Below are positions 1 through 9,366 of a DNA stretch of 64,000 nucleotides, in pieces. Made by a program: the position numbers and the translations under genes. The stretch is from Oceanibacterium hippocampi. GTDB taxonomy: Bacteria > Pseudomonadota > Alphaproteobacteria > Sneathiellales > Sneathiellaceae. Each line of letters opens with the position of its first letter. Position 1 is the stretch's first letter. The notes under the pieces were generated by a model. It was not told the DNA's origin, did no database searches, and was given only the letters and a program-made list of their open reading frames with translations. The stretch spans positions 806,001-870,000 of the forward strand of contig NZ_FWFR01000001.1 in assembly GCF_900172325.1 (NCBI RefSeq). Reading direction: 5' to 3'.

Positions 1-9
1 CCACCCGCC

Positions 10-387
10 ATGTCCCGTCGCCCGGAAGACTGTCTGCCACCCGGTGTTCTTGCCGATTTCGCGCATGCCCTCGCCGACGAGGATCCGGCGCCGTGCGGCA
101 CGAACATGCTTCTGTCGGCGCATCTGACCGGCCTGCCGCCGCATGCGGAAGTGATCGCGGGCGGTGCCACCTTCACGGGCAAGACCAATTACACGATCAC
201 CCCCGACGAATTCGACAGTCTCGAGATCCGCCTTCCGGCCGGCGAGATCTGCCATGCGGTCCGGGTCGAACTGGTGTGGCTGGACGGCTCCGGCCGGCCC
301 GGCAGGCGCGAAATCTCCCTGCCGCTCGAACGGCAGCCGGCGCCCGCCGTCGCGCCGGCGACGGCAAGGGCAACCGTCGCTGCCTGA
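10..387 (+). CDS. Hypothetical protein, 125 aa
   Basis: I do not recognise this protein. It is short, probably soluble and has no signal peptide or membrane segment. The middle (about residues 45-108) alternates hydrophobic and polar residues as a small beta-rich fold would, and the last 20 residues are an Ala/Pro-rich tail. It has normal third-position GC bias and an ATG start, but only nine bases precede it here, so neither the ribosome site nor the upstream neighbour can be judged. The next gene converges on it from the other strand. Function unknown. Confidence 0.6.
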   Translation: MSRRPEDCLPPGVLADFAHALADEDPAPCGTNMLLSAHLTGLPPHAEVIAGGATFTGKTNYTITPDEFDSLEIRLPAGEICHAVRVELVWLDGSGRPGRREISLPLERQPAPAVAPATARATVAA

Positions 388-467
388 GCCGTTCCGTGTT
401 CGCGTCGGGCTAGGCCCGGTCGATGACTTGTGCCGATGCAGTTCGGGGCGGCTGTCCCCGGAACGCA

Positions 468-498
468 CGAGGCGCGCCCGGTGGCCGGACGCGCCTCG
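468..498. terminator. Inverted repeat between convergent genes, terminator-like
   Basis: A perfect 9-bp inverted repeat (CGAGGCGCG at 468-476, CGCGCCTCG at 490-498) lies in the 195-bp gap between the convergent small gene and the thiolase. There is no clear T-run on either side, so it may act as a weak bidirectional terminator or an RNA-end protector. Nothing else is visible in this gap. Confidence 0.35.
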
Positions 499-582
499 CA
501 TCTTGAACCGGCGCTGTTGCGCCGTCGTGTCAGCCGGCCTCGCCTGGCGGTCCGTCGAACCGCCGGGAGGTCCGGGGCCGGG

Positions 583-1767
583 TCAGGCGACCTCGAACAA
601 TCCCGCCGCGCCCATGCCGCCGCCGATGCACATCGTGCAGACGACATACTTGGCGCCGCGCCGCTTGCCCTCGATCAGGGCGTGGCCGACCATCCGCGAT
701 CCGGACATGCCGTAGGGATGGCCGATCGCGATCGCGCCACCGTCCACGTTCAGCCTGTCGTTCGGAATGCCGAGCTTGTCACGGCAATAGAGGACCTGGA
801 CGGCGAAGGCCTCGTTGAGCTCCCAGAGATCGATATCGTCCATCTTGAGGCCGTTGCGCTCGAGCAGGCGGGGTACAGCGAAGACCGGGCCGATGCCCAT
901 CTCGTCCGGCTCGCAGCCGGCAACGGCGAGGCCGCGGAAAAAGCCGAGCGGCTCGATATTGCGCTTCTCGGCAAGCTTCGCGTCCATCACCACGCAGGCC
1001 GAGGCGCCGTCCGAGAGCTGGCTGGCATTGCCGGCGGTGATGAAGGCGTCCTCACCCATGACCGGCTTCAGCTTGGCGAGCCCGTCAAGCGAGGTGTCGG
1101 GCCGGTTGCCCTCGTCGCGGGAGAGGGTCACTTCCTCTTCCAGGGTTTCGCCCGTCTCCTTGTTGACCAGCAGCTTGACCGTCGTCATCGGCACGATCTC
1201 GGCGTCGAGACGGCCGGCCTGCTGGGCGGCGGCGATCCGCATCTGGCTCTGCAGGCCGTACTCGTCCTGGGCCTCGCGGCTGATGCCGTAACGCTTGGCG
1301 ACCACCTCGGCGGTCTGGATCATCGGGTAATAGACTTCCGGCTTGTGCTCGGCGATCCAGGCGTTCTCCGACCGGAAGCGGTTCATGTGCTCGTTCTGCA
1401 CGAGGCTGATCGATTCGAGGCCGCCGCCGATCGCCACCGGCACGCCGTCGACGATGACCCGCTGGGCCGCCATCGCGATGGTCTGCATGCCGGACGAGCA
1501 GAACCGGTTGACCGTTACGCCGGACGTCGTGACCGGCAGCCCCGCGCGAATCGCGGCCTGGCGGGCGATATTGCCACCGGCGGCGCCTTCCGGGTTGGCT
1601 ACGCCCATGATCACGTCCTCGATCTCGGCCGGATCGACGCCGGCCCGCTCGACGGCATGCTTGATGGCGTGGGCGCCGAGATCGGCGCCGTGGGTGTTGT
1701 TGAAGGCACCGCGATAAGCCTTGCCGATCGGGGTGCGGGCGGTCGAGACGATTGCGGCCTCAGCCAT
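583..1767 (-). CDS. Acetyl-CoA C-acyltransferase (thiolase, FadA-like)
   Basis: A type II thiolase of 394 residues that should cleave 3-ketoacyl-CoA with CoA (beta-oxidation), or run the reverse condensation. The N-terminal STARTPIG motif, the nucleophile in RFCSSGMQ (about residue 90), the His in the AIGHPYG motif and the C-terminal second Cys in [10 protein letters not shown] are all present, so it should be active. I place the start at the ATG at 1765-1767 because GGAGGA sits just upstream and family proteins begin here; 16 further in-frame codons upstream look non-coding. It differs from the PhaA-type thiolase at 52.4 kb and looks closer to the degradative class. It lies downstream of the MeaB gene on the same strand. 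Confidence 0.93.
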   Translation of the reverse strand: MAEAAIVSTARTPIGKAYRGAFNNTHGADLGAHAIKHAVERAGVDPAEIEDVIMGVANPEGAAGGNIARQAAIRAGLPVTTSGVTVNRFCSSGMQTIAMAAQRVIVDGVPVAIGGGLESISLVQNEHMNRFRSENAWIAEHKPEVYYPMIQTAEVVAKRYGISREAQDEYGLQSQMRIAAAQQAGRLDAEIVPMTTVKLLVNKETGETLEEEVTLSRDEGNRPDTSLDGLAKLKPVMGEDAFITAGNASQLSDGASACVVMDAKLAEKRNIEPLGFFRGLAVAGCEPDEMGIGPVFAVPRLLERNGLKMDDIDLWELNEAFAVQVLYCRDKLGIPNDRLNVDGGAIAIGHPYGMSGSRMVGHALIEGKRRGAKYVVCTMCIGGGMGAAGLFEVA

Positions 1768-1880
1768 GGTCGGTGTTCCTCCGGAGATCTTGAACGCTGG
1801 TTCTGAATTCGCCACCGACTTTATGCAGGGACTTGGCCCAGGTAAAGCGGATGACGACGATTCAGGTCGCCCGGCGCCCG

Positions 1881-2747
1881 CTACCTGTCGGCGTCGCGCC
1901 CGCCGAACAGAGCGATTGCGGCATCCGCGGCGGCCTCGAAACTGGTGTCGCCCCGGGCGAGTCGATCGCAGAGCGCCTCGAGTGCCGGTCCGGTGCCGTC
2001 CTGGATTCGCGTCTTGAGACGCTCGGCGGCGAGCGAGGCGAGCAGCCGGCGAACCCGCCCGGCCGGATCGGGCCGCGCGACCCCGGCCTCGCGGCGGGCA
2101 AGGATCGCCTCGGCGAGCTCCGGCACGCCGCGCCCGGTCAGGGCTTCGGTTTCGAGGACCGGAACCGGTTTGCCGAAGGCGCCACCCAGCATCGCCTCCA
2201 GGCGCCGCCGGCTGGCCCGGGCAAGCGGGCTGTCGGCCTTGTTCACGACCATGATGTCGGCGATCTCGAGAATTCCGGCCTTGATCGTCTGCACGTCGTC
2301 GCCGAGGCCGGGGGCAGAGATGACGATCCGGCTGTCGGCGAGTTCGGCAACCTCGATCTCGGACTGTCCGGCGCCGACCGTCTCGACCAGGACGATATCC
2401 TTGCCGGCGGCGTCCATGACGTCGATCACCCGGCTAGCGGTACGGCACAGGCCGCCGAGGTGGCCCCGGCTCGCGAGGCTCCGGACGAAGACCTCGCGGT
2501 CGCCGGCATGACGGGTCATGCGGATCCGGTCGCCGAGCACCGCGCCGCCGGTGATCGGACTGGAAGGATCGACGGCGATGACCCCGACCGAGAGCGCGCG
2601 GTCGCGGAAGGCGTCGACCAGCGCGGCGACCAGCGTCGATTTGCCGGCCCCCGGCACGCCGGTGATGCCGACCACGTGGGCGCGGCCGAGACGGGGCGCG
2701 ATGGCGGCCAGCAGTGGCGCCTGTTCGGCGCGCTCGTTCTCGACCAC
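1881..2747 (-). CDS. meaB: MeaB/ArgK-family P-loop GTPase
   Basis: G3E-family GTPase of the MeaB/ArgK type, normally a chaperone that loads and protects adenosylcobalamin in methylmalonyl-CoA mutase. The P-loop GVPGAGKS, the [11 protein letters not shown] switch segment, the VETVGAGQ segment and the NKAD base-recognition motif are all clear. The start is uncertain. The coordinates use the GTG at 2745-2747, but the reading frame stays open upstream and encodes GDRLALARAIT, which belongs to the conserved family N-terminus. No ATG, GTG or TTG occurs in that extension before the preceding arsC stop. The real start may be non-standard, for example ATC at 2832-2837 behind a GGAG. No mutase gene is in the window. 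Confidence 0.9.
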   Translation of the reverse strand: MVENERAEQAPLLAAIAPRLGRAHVVGITGVPGAGKSTLVAALVDAFRDRALSVGVIAVDPSSPITGGAVLGDRIRMTRHAGDREVFVRSLASRGHLGGLCRTASRVIDVMDAAGKDIVLVETVGAGQSEIEVAELADSRIVISAPGLGDDVQTIKAGILEIADIMVVNKADSPLARASRRRLEAMLGGAFGKPVPVLETEALTGRGVPELAEAILARREAGVARPDPAGRVRRLLASLAAERLKTRIQDGTGPALEALCDRLARGDTSFEAAADAAIALFGGRDADR

Positions 2748-2850
2748 GGTGATCGCGCGGGCAAGCGCCAGCCGGTCGCCGGCGAGCAGGCCGGCGACCC
2801 AGTCGGGCGATGCTGCGGGGACTTGTGTAGTGATGATCCCGCTCCGCCGT

Positions 2851-3198
2851 TCAGAGAATGTCGAGCACGGCTTCGGGCGGACGCCCGAGCGCCGCCTTGC
2901 CGTTCGCCGTCACCACGGGGCGCTGCATGAGCTTCGGGTGAGCGGCCATCGCGGCGACCAGCGTCGCCTCGTCGAGCGACTTGTCGGCCAGGCCGAGCGC
3001 CTTGTACTCTGCCTCGCCGGTGCGCAGCAGGTCCCGGGCGGAAATCCCGAGCCGGGCAATAAGGTCGCGTAACCCGGCCTCGTCGAGCGGCGTTTCCAGG
3101 TATTCGACGATCTCGGGCTCGATCCCGCGGTCCTGGAGCAGGGCGAGCGTCTCCCGCGACTTGCTGCAGCGCGGGTTGTGATAAATCGTGACGGACAT
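2851..3198 (-). CDS. arsC: ArsC-family arsenate reductase (glutaredoxin-type)
   Basis: A 115-residue thioredoxin-fold protein of the ArsC/YfgD family. The catalytic Cys is in NPRCSKSR near residue 11, and the downstream LMQRPVV segment carries the Arg that lowers its pKa. Such enzymes reduce arsenate to arsenite with glutaredoxin and glutathione, but many family members have no proven arsenate role. There is no arsR, arsB or acr3 nearby, so an arsenic operon is not supported. I start it at the ATG at 3196-3198, where the family N-terminus SVTIYHNPRC begins; the frame stays open further upstream without homology. meaB follows directly on the same strand. Confidence 0.88.
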   Translation of the reverse strand: MSVTIYHNPRCSKSRETLALLQDRGIEPEIVEYLETPLDEAGLRDLIARLGISARDLLRTGEAEYKALGLADKSLDEATLVAAMAAHPKLMQRPVVTANGKAALGRPPEAVLDIL

Positions 3199-3355
3199 GG
3201 CTTTCTCGGATGCTTCGGGTGTGACGTTGCGATCGGCGCAAAGGAAAGCCACGCCGGGGGGCCTTGTCAAACGTCGTCTGCTGTGACTTGTTTCGCAGCC
3301 GCCGGCGGAAGCCGGAATCGCGCGCAGCCGACGCGCCCGCAACAGTGAAGACGCC

Positions 3356-4171
3356 ATGATCCGATCCTCCGATCGCCCGTCCGGCGCCCTTGCCGGCACC
3401 GTCAATTATGCCGACTGGCTTGGCCTCTGGACCCTGTACTGGAAGGAAGTGCAGCGCTTCCTCGTCGTGCCGATGCAGACGCTGGCCGCGCCGGTCATGA
3501 CGACGCTTCTGTTCTTCGCGATCTTCTCGCTCGCCATCGGTGGCGACGGACGGGGCGTTGCCGGCGTGCCGTTCGCGCATTTCATCGCGCCGGGGCTGCT
3601 GATGATGGCGCTGCTGCAGAACGCCTTCGCCAACAATGCCTCCTCGATCATGATCTCGAAGGTCCAGGGCAATATCGTCGACGTGCTGATGCCGCCGCTT
3701 TCTCCGGCCGAGCTGACCATCGGCTATGTCATGGCCGGCGTGACGCGCGGCCTCGTCGTCGCCGGCATGGTCGCGCTCGTCATGTGGCCACTCATCGGCC
3801 TCGGCTTCGTGGCGCCGCTGCTCGCCTTCTATTTCGCCTTCGCCGGTTCGCTGATGATGTCCCTGGTCGGCATTCTCACCGGCCTCTGGGCCGACAAGTT
3901 CGACCATCTGGCGACCATCACGAATTTCGTCGTCACGCCGCTGGCGCTGCTCTCGGGCACCTTCTATTCGATCGACCGCCTGCCGGAATCGGTACAGGGC
4001 ATCGCGCAGTACAATCCGATCTTCTTCCTGATCGACGGCTTTCGCCACGCCACGATCGGTGTCGGCGATGCCCATCCGCTGACCGGGGCGATCGCGGTCG
4101 GGGTGATCGACGCGGCGCTCGCGGTCTTCGTCTACCTGCTCGTCCGCCGAGGCTACAATCTGCGCGCCTGA
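3356..4171 (+). CDS. ABC-2 type transporter permease
   Basis: A 271-residue membrane protein of the ABC-2 permease family (YadH/NodJ-like), with six hydrophobic segments at roughly 35-60, 75-95, 120-145, 150-175, 185-205 and 235-262. The late segment with PLALLSGTFYSIDRLP and the following YNPIFFLIDGFRHA are typical of exporters of polysaccharide or drug-like molecules. An ATPase partner is needed, but none is adjacent: the neighbours are arsC on the other strand and argD downstream. It is therefore an orphan half here and the substrate cannot be inferred. Confidence 0.85.
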   Translation: MIRSSDRPSGALAGTVNYADWLGLWTLYWKEVQRFLVVPMQTLAAPVMTTLLFFAIFSLAIGGDGRGVAGVPFAHFIAPGLLMMALLQNAFANNASSIMISKVQGNIVDVLMPPLSPAELTIGYVMAGVTRGLVVAGMVALVMWPLIGLGFVAPLLAFYFAFAGSLMMSLVGILTGLWADKFDHLATITNFVVTPLALLSGTFYSIDRLPESVQGIAQYNPIFFLIDGFRHATIGVGDAHPLTGAIAVGVIDAALAVFVYLLVRRGYNLRA

Positions 4172-4178
4172 GCGCCGC

Positions 4179-4207
4179 TTGACAGGGGCCCGAAGCGCCC
4201 CGATAGT
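4179..4207 (+). promoter_or_regulatory. Sigma-70-type promoter for argD-argF
   Basis: A consensus -35 box TTGACA (4179-4184) is followed after exactly 17 bases by GATAGT (4202-4207). The predicted start of transcription, near 4214, leaves a leader of about 57 nt before the argD GTG. Confidence 0.7.
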
Positions 4208-4239
4208 GTCGCGCTTTCCGGCATTTCGGGGGGCTTGAG

Positions 4240-4269
4240 GGAGTCTCTCCGACCCGGCAGGGAGACTCC
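4240..4269 (+). promoter_or_regulatory. Leader hairpin covering the argD ribosome-binding site
   Basis: GGAGTCTC (4240-4247) and GAGACTCC (4262-4269) form a perfect 8-bp stem that can extend inward by a T-G and a C-G pair. The right arm contains part of the Shine-Dalgarno sequence (GGGAG, 4260-4264) of argD, whose GTG follows at 4271. If the RNA folds this way the site is masked, which suggests translational control of argD. Confidence 0.5.
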
Positions 4270-4270
4270 A

Positions 4271-5443
4271 GTGGAATCAGCCGTATTGCCCACCTATGCC
4301 CGCGCTCCGCTCTCGTTCGAACGGGGCGAGGGCGCCTATCTTTTCGACGAGGACGGCCGCCGCTATCTCGATTTCGGCGCCGGCATCGCCGTCTGCGCGC
4401 TCGGCCACGCGCATCCTCATCTGGTCGCGGCGCTGACCGAACAGGGCAGCAAGCTGTGGCACAACTCCAACGTGTTCCAGATTCCCGGCCAGGAAAAGCT
4501 CGCCCGACGGCTGACCGAGCGCTGCGCGCTGGACGCCGCCTTCTTCACGAATTCGGGCGTCGAGGCGCTCGAATGCGCGTTCAAGATCGCGCGCCGCTAC
4601 CAGTATGAGCAGGGCCGGCCGGAACGCTATCGCATCCTCACCTTCGACGGCGCCTTCCATGGCCGCACGCTCGCCGGCATCGCGGCCGGCGGCCAGGACA
4701 AGCTTCTGAAGGGCTTCGGGCCGAAGGTCGACGGCTTCGACCAGTCGCCGTTCGGCGACCTGGCGGCGGCCAAGGCGGCGATCGGGCCGGAAACCGCGGC
4801 GATCCTGGTCGAGCCAATCCAGGGCGAGGGCGGCATCCGGGTTGCCGATCCGGCCTTCCTGAAGGGCCTTCGTGCGCTCTGCGACGAGCACGACCTGCTG
4901 CTGATGTATGACGAGGTGCAGTGCGGCATGGGGCGCACGGGCAAGCTTTTCGCCCATGAATGGTCCGGCGCCGCGCCCGACGTCATGGCGCTTGCCAAGG
5001 GCATCGGCGGCGGCTTCCCGCTCGGCGCCTGTCTCGCGGTCGAGAAGGCGGCGAAGGTCATGACGCCCGGAACGCACGGGACCACCTATGGCGGCAACCC
5101 GCTGGCGATGGCGGTCGGCAACGCGGTTCTCGACGTCATGCTGGCCGACGGCTTCCTGGAGACCGTCGAGCGGCGCGCCAACCACCTTCGGCAGCAGCTG
5201 TCGGGCCTCGTCGACCGGCACCCGACGATCCTCGAGGAACTGCGCGGCCAGGGCCTGATGCTCGGCCTCAAATGCCGGGTGCCGAACGGCGACCTGGTGA
5301 CGGCGCTCCGCGAGCACGGGATGCTCGCGATCCCGGGCGGCGATAATGTGGTCCGCCTGATCCCGCCGCTGATCATCAACGAGAGCCACATCGCCGAGGC
5401 GCTGGAAACGCTCGATGAGGCGTGCCGGGAGCTGGAAGGGTGA
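4271..5443 (+). CDS. argD: Acetylornithine aminotransferase
   Basis: Class III PLP aminotransferase of 390 residues. It converts N-acetylglutamate semialdehyde and glutamate to N-acetylornithine in arginine synthesis and can also act in lysine synthesis as a succinyl-diaminopimelate transaminase. Family marks include [17 protein letters not shown], the PLP-phosphate segment TNSGVEALE, the Asp motif [13 protein letters not shown], and the Schiff-base Lys in [12 protein letters not shown]. The GTG at 4271 is chosen because GGGAG lies 6-10 bases upstream and the length fits. A TTG at 4235 is in frame but would put the leader hairpin inside the gene. It overlaps argF as GTGA, so the two are probably translated together. 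Confidence 0.95.
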   Translation: MESAVLPTYARAPLSFERGEGAYLFDEDGRRYLDFGAGIAVCALGHAHPHLVAALTEQGSKLWHNSNVFQIPGQEKLARRLTERCALDAAFFTNSGVEALECAFKIARRYQYEQGRPERYRILTFDGAFHGRTLAGIAAGGQDKLLKGFGPKVDGFDQSPFGDLAAAKAAIGPETAAILVEPIQGEGGIRVADPAFLKGLRALCDEHDLLLMYDEVQCGMGRTGKLFAHEWSGAAPDVMALAKGIGGGFPLGACLAVEKAAKVMTPGTHGTTYGGNPLAMAVGNAVLDVMLADGFLETVERRANHLRQQLSGLVDRHPTILEELRGQGLMLGLKCRVPNGDLVTALREHGMLAIPGGDNVVRLIPPLIINESHIAEALETLDEACRELEG

Positions 5444-6366
5444 GTGGTCCGAGGCACTTTCTCGATCTCAACCGTATCGACGCGCCGTCGCTACGCGGCA
5501 TCGTCGATACGGCGGCGACCGTGAAGCGCGCGCGCGCCGGCTTCTCGCAGGGCACGCGCGACGCCGGCCGGCCGCTCGACGGCAAGCTGCTGGCGATGAT
5601 CTTCGAGTTTCCCTCGACCCGGACCCGTGTCTCCTTCGACGTTGCCATGCGCCAACTCGGCGGCGAGACACTGATCCTGAAAAGCGACGAGATGCAGCTC
5701 GGCCGCGGCGAAACGGTGGCCGACACGGCGCGCGTCCTCTCGCGCTACGTCGACGCGATCATGATCCGCACCGACAGCCATGCGAAGCTGACCGAACTGG
5801 CCGAGCATGCGACGGTGCCGGTGATCAACGGCCTGACCGACCGCTCCCATCCCTGCCAGCTTATCGCCGACGTGATGACCTTCGAGGAACATCGCGGCGG
5901 GATCGCCGGCAAGGTTGTCACCTGGGCCGGCGACGGCAACAACATGGTCAATTCCTGGGTCCATGCCGCCGGCCGCTTCGATTTCGAGCTTCGCCTCGCC
6001 TGCCCGCCGGAATGCGCGCCCGATCCGCGCGCGCTCGATTGGGCGAAGGAGAACGGTGCCCGCGTCGTCGTCTATGACGACCCCTTCGCGGCGGTCGCCG
6101 GCGCCGATTGCGTGGTCACCGATACCTGGGTCTCGATGGGCGAGGAGGCGGCCAACCGCCACAACGCCCTCAAGCCCTATCAGGTCAACGAGGCGCTGAT
6201 GGCGGCGGCGGCCAGGGAAGCGATCTTCATGCATTGCCTGCCGGCACATCGCGGAGAGGAAGTGACCGATGCGGTCATGGACGGTCCGCGTTCGGTGGTC
6301 TTCGACGAGGCCGAGAACCGGTTGCATGCCCAGAAGGCGATCCTGCTGTACTGCCTCGACCGGTAA
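5440..6366 (+). CDS. argF: Ornithine carbamoyltransferase
   Basis: 308-residue anabolic ornithine carbamoyltransferase, which makes citrulline from ornithine and carbamoyl phosphate. The carbamoyl-phosphate motif STRTR (near residue 50), the HPCQLIAD segment, the ornithine-side DTWVSMG motif and HCLPAHRG are intact. The start is the GTG at 5440, inside the last codons of argD (GTGA overlap), with GGAAGGG just upstream. argD-argF followed by hslO is a common alphaproteobacterial order. Transcription is likely from the argD promoter. Confidence 0.96.
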   Translation: MSGPRHFLDLNRIDAPSLRGIVDTAATVKRARAGFSQGTRDAGRPLDGKLLAMIFEFPSTRTRVSFDVAMRQLGGETLILKSDEMQLGRGETVADTARVLSRYVDAIMIRTDSHAKLTELAEHATVPVINGLTDRSHPCQLIADVMTFEEHRGGIAGKVVTWAGDGNNMVNSWVHAAGRFDFELRLACPPECAPDPRALDWAKENGARVVVYDDPFAAVAGADCVVTDTWVSMGEEAANRHNALKPYQVNEALMAAAAREAIFMHCLPAHRGEEVTDAVMDGPRSVVFDEAENRLHAQKAILLYCLDR

Positions 6367-6426
6367 TCCCGCACACCCTGACCCCCGACCGGGCGCCCGC
6401 TGCCCGGGTCGCGAGCGGATGAGAGC

Positions 6427-7377
6427 ATGAGCGATCGCATCGCAACCGACGACATGATCCGGCCCTTTCAGCTCGAGAGCGGCGATGTCCGGGGCCGCCT
6501 GATCCGGCTCGGCGGTGACCTCGACAGGATGCTGACGCGGCACGACTATCCGGCACCGGTCGCCGCCCTGCTCGGCGAGGCGGTCATGCTGGCGGCCCTG
6601 CTCGCCTCCGTGGTCAAGGAAGGCGGGATCTTCTCCGTCCAGGCCCAGGGCGAGGGGCCGGTGCGCTTCCTGGTCGCGGACTATCGGGACGGCGGCGCCC
6701 TTCGCGGCTATGCCAGCTTCGACGCGGATGCGGTCGCCGAGGCGCTGGAAGCCGGGGGCGGTTCGTCGAAGGTGCCGAAGCTGTTCGGGCGCGGGCATCT
6801 GTCGTTCACGGTCGATCGGGGCGAGGAGGCGGAGCCCGGTGAGGCGCCGCGCTATCAGGGCATCGTGGAGCTTGCCGGCGACACGCTGGCCGAATGCGCG
6901 CAGCGCTATTTCCTGCAGTCCGAGCAGATCGAGACCGCCCTCAAGCTCGCCGTGGCGCCGGTGGTCGACGGCGACGGGAACACGCGATGGCGGGGTGGCG
7001 GCCTGCTTCTGCAGCGCCTGCCCGGCGAGGCCCACGATGAGGCGGAGCGCGACGAGGCTTGGCTCGAGGCGCTGGTTCTGGCAGGGACCGCGACCGCCGG
7101 CGAGCTGACCGACCCGACGCTGGACGGTGACAGTCTTCTCTACCGCCTGTTCCACGAACCCGGCATCCGCGTTTTCCCCGAGACGCCACTCCGGGAACGA
7201 TGCACCTGCGGCGCCGAACGGGTGCGCATGGTGCTGGGTTCGTTCCCGCCGGCGGAGATCGTCGAGATGGAAGTGAATGGGCAGATCGAGGTGAAATGCG
7301 AATTCTGCGGCCGGCGCTACGATTTCCCGCTGTCGGAGTTCGAAGGGAATGGCGACGGGGATGGCGGTGCAGCTTGA
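6427..7377 (+). CDS. hslO: Hsp33 redox-regulated chaperone
   Basis: Hsp33, a cytoplasmic holdase that is switched on by oxidation and heat. The 316-residue protein has the usual core and a C-terminal zinc/redox centre with CxC at Cys259/Cys261 and CxxC at Cys291/Cys294. The 29-residue gap between the two pairs fits the family, so the switch should work. It begins 60 bp after argF on the same strand and may be cotranscribed with argDF. The last nine residues form an acidic Gly-rich tail. Confidence 0.95.
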   Translation: MSDRIATDDMIRPFQLESGDVRGRLIRLGGDLDRMLTRHDYPAPVAALLGEAVMLAALLASVVKEGGIFSVQAQGEGPVRFLVADYRDGGALRGYASFDADAVAEALEAGGGSSKVPKLFGRGHLSFTVDRGEEAEPGEAPRYQGIVELAGDTLAECAQRYFLQSEQIETALKLAVAPVVDGDGNTRWRGGGLLLQRLPGEAHDEAERDEAWLEALVLAGTATAGELTDPTLDGDSLLYRLFHEPGIRVFPETPLRERCTCGAERVRMVLGSFPPAEIVEMEVNGQIEVKCEFCGRRYDFPLSEFEGNGDGDGGAA

Positions 7378-7442
7378 ACCGGCCGTCGGTTCTCTGTTAA
7401 TGCCTGTGTGATCGGACCCTGAAACGCGCGGAATCCCTGACC

Positions 7443-8027
7443 ATGATTCGGAAGCTCGCCCTGTCGATCCTGGCCGTTGCCGGCCTCGCACTGGCCGCCT
7501 GTTCGACGCCGCCGAAAGAACCGGTCTTCCCGGATATCACCTTCGCCCACAAGCCGCAGATCCGTCTCGCGGTCAGCGCGATCACGGTTCGCGAAAGCTA
7601 TCTCCCGCCGCTCAAGGCGCCCAATGTCGAGCATGAATTCCCGGTGACGATCTCGCAGGCGGCGCGCCGCTGGATCGCCGACCGGCTGGTTGCCGTCGGC
7701 GGCCCGGGCGTGGCGACCGTCGATATCGTGCAGGCGAGCGCGGTCGAGACCGAGCTGCCGAAACAGGGCGGGGTCAAGGGCCTGGTCACCAAGCAGCAGG
7801 CACAGCAGTATGACGCCACGCTCAAGGTCGAGATCACCGTCCAGGAGCCTTCGGGCGCCGGCGGTTTCGCCGCGGCGGAAACCGTGCGCACCATCAGCGT
7901 GCCGGAGAACATCACCCTGAACGAGCGCGACAAGGCCTATTACCGGCTGACCGAGGGCGTGATGAACGATTTTGACATGGTGATGGAGGACAAGATCCGG
8001 CAGTTCCTCGGCGCCTATATCCGTTGA
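7443..8027 (+). CDS. Lipoprotein of unknown function, 194 aa
   Basis: A secreted lipoprotein: a lipid-anchored N-terminus with a hydrophobic stretch at residues 5-18 and the lipobox LAAC, Cys at 20. The mature part is a single soluble domain with a region (about 50-85) rich in PLKAPNVEHEFPV-like sequence, then a mixed alpha/beta part ending in a helix. It resembles the uncharacterised lipoproteins often seen beside hslO in alphaproteobacteria; I cannot name a function. The +2 residue is Ser, which would favour sorting to the outer membrane. Confidence 0.8.
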   Translation: MIRKLALSILAVAGLALAACSTPPKEPVFPDITFAHKPQIRLAVSAITVRESYLPPLKAPNVEHEFPVTISQAARRWIADRLVAVGGPGVATVDIVQASAVETELPKQGGVKGLVTKQQAQQYDATLKVEITVQEPSGAGGFAAAETVRTISVPENITLNERDKAYYRLTEGVMNDFDMVMEDKIRQFLGAYIR

Positions 8028-8054
8028 CCGGACGTCCTCCGCCGCCGCTTCCGA

Positions 8055-9308
8055 TCAAATCGCGAGCGGCAGGCTTTCGATGCCGCGAAAGCGGATGCGG
8101 TTGCCGAGCTTGGCCGGACCGGTCGCCCTGAGCCCCGGAAAGCGCGCCGTGATCCGCGAGATGGCAACCCGGCCCTCGATCCGGGCCAGCGTGTTGCCGG
8201 CGCAGATATGGATGCCGACACCGAACGCGAGATGACGGTTCGGCTTCCGCTCGATATCGAAGCGCTCAGGCGCGGGGAACTGTGTCCCGTCGCGGTTCGC
8301 CGCGCCGATCATCAGATGCACGACGGCGCCTGCCGGAACCGGCTGGCCGCCAAGCGTGACGTCGCGGACCGCGCGCCGGTTGTTGATCTGGATCGGCGAC
8401 TGGTAGCGCAGAACCTCCTCCACGCAGCCCTGGGCACGGCCCGGATCGGCACGCAGCCGGGCTGCCTGTTCGGGGTGCCGCAGCAGTTCGTGGATGCCGT
8501 GCGCCAGCATGTTGGTCGAGGTCTCGTGGCCGGCATTGAGCAGGAAGATGCACTGGTGCAGCAGTTCGAGCTCGGTCAGCCGCTCGCCGTCCGCCTCGGC
8601 CTCGATCAGCGCCGTCAGCACCTCGCCGGAGCGGCCGTCGGTCGGATTGCGGCGCCGGAAGGCGACCAGTTCGCGCAGGTAGCGCTTGAAATCCTCGACC
8701 GCGCCGCAGCCCTCCGCGAAGGCGGCCGCGCTCAGCGTCGGTTCGAGCCCGCCCAGGATCGCCTGGGCCCAGTCGCGGATGCGCGCCCGGTCCGGGGCCG
8801 GCACGCCGAGCATGTCGCAGATCACGTCGACCGGCAGGCGCCAGGCGAAATCGGTGACCGCGTCGATCGCGCCGGCCTCCTCGAAATGGTCGAGATAGCC
8901 GTCGACCAGCGCCTCGACGCGCGGCTCCAGCACGGCGAGCGCTTTCGGCGTGAAGGCCGCCTGGAAGAGCCGGCGGATCCGCGTATGGTCCGGCGGGTCG
9001 CGGAACACGAGGCTGGTCGTGTGATGCTCGTAAAGCGGGCTGTCGCCGAACTTCGGCTTGAAGTCGAGTTTCTTGTCGGAGCTCCAGTTCGCCGGGTCGC
9101 GATAGACCGCGACGCAATCGTCGTAGCGGGTCAGCAGGTAGGAGCCGTCGCCCATGCGGTGGATCGGCGATTGCTCGCGGAGCGCGGCGAAATAGCGGTA
9201 GGGATCGGCGATGAAGTCGCCCGGCAGGGCGCGCAGGTCGAAGCCGCCGACATCCGGCGCCGGCTGCCCGGCCCGGTCGTCATCGTCGTTCGCCGCGTCC
9301 TCGCGCAT
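8055..9308 (-). CDS. Cytochrome P450
   Basis: A soluble bacterial P450 of 417 residues (class I type, needing separate ferredoxin and reductase, neither of which is adjacent). The haem-binding signature FGVGIHICAG carries the proximal Cys at 369, the ExxR pair is E298/R301, and the I-helix oxygen-activation motif is AGHETS (259-264), with Glu-Thr as the acid-alcohol pair. All parts needed for activity are present. The ATG at 9306-9308 is preceded by GGGGAGAGG. The gene lies downstream of argE on the same strand, but the 58-bp gap and unrelated role do not indicate a shared pathway. Substrate unknown. Confidence 0.93.
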   Translation of the reverse strand: MREDAANDDDDRAGQPAPDVGGFDLRALPGDFIADPYRYFAALREQSPIHRMGDGSYLLTRYDDCVAVYRDPANWSSDKKLDFKPKFGDSPLYEHHTTSLVFRDPPDHTRIRRLFQAAFTPKALAVLEPRVEALVDGYLDHFEEAGAIDAVTDFAWRLPVDVICDMLGVPAPDRARIRDWAQAILGGLEPTLSAAAFAEGCGAVEDFKRYLRELVAFRRRNPTDGRSGEVLTALIEAEADGERLTELELLHQCIFLLNAGHETSTNMLAHGIHELLRHPEQAARLRADPGRAQGCVEEVLRYQSPIQINNRRAVRDVTLGGQPVPAGAVVHLMIGAANRDGTQFPAPERFDIERKPNRHLAFGVGIHICAGNTLARIEGRVAISRITARFPGLRATGPAKLGNRIRFRGIESLPLAI

Positions 9309-9366
9309 TCGTTGCCTCTCCCCTTGCTCGGGCCTCCGAACGCCGTGTCACAGCTGGCCCGGGCCG

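Noticed and set aside
2516-4075. A 519-codon minus-strand frame across arsC and the ABC-2 permease
   Set aside because: It crosses two well-supported genes, and its translation is a charged, repetitive shadow with no family match.
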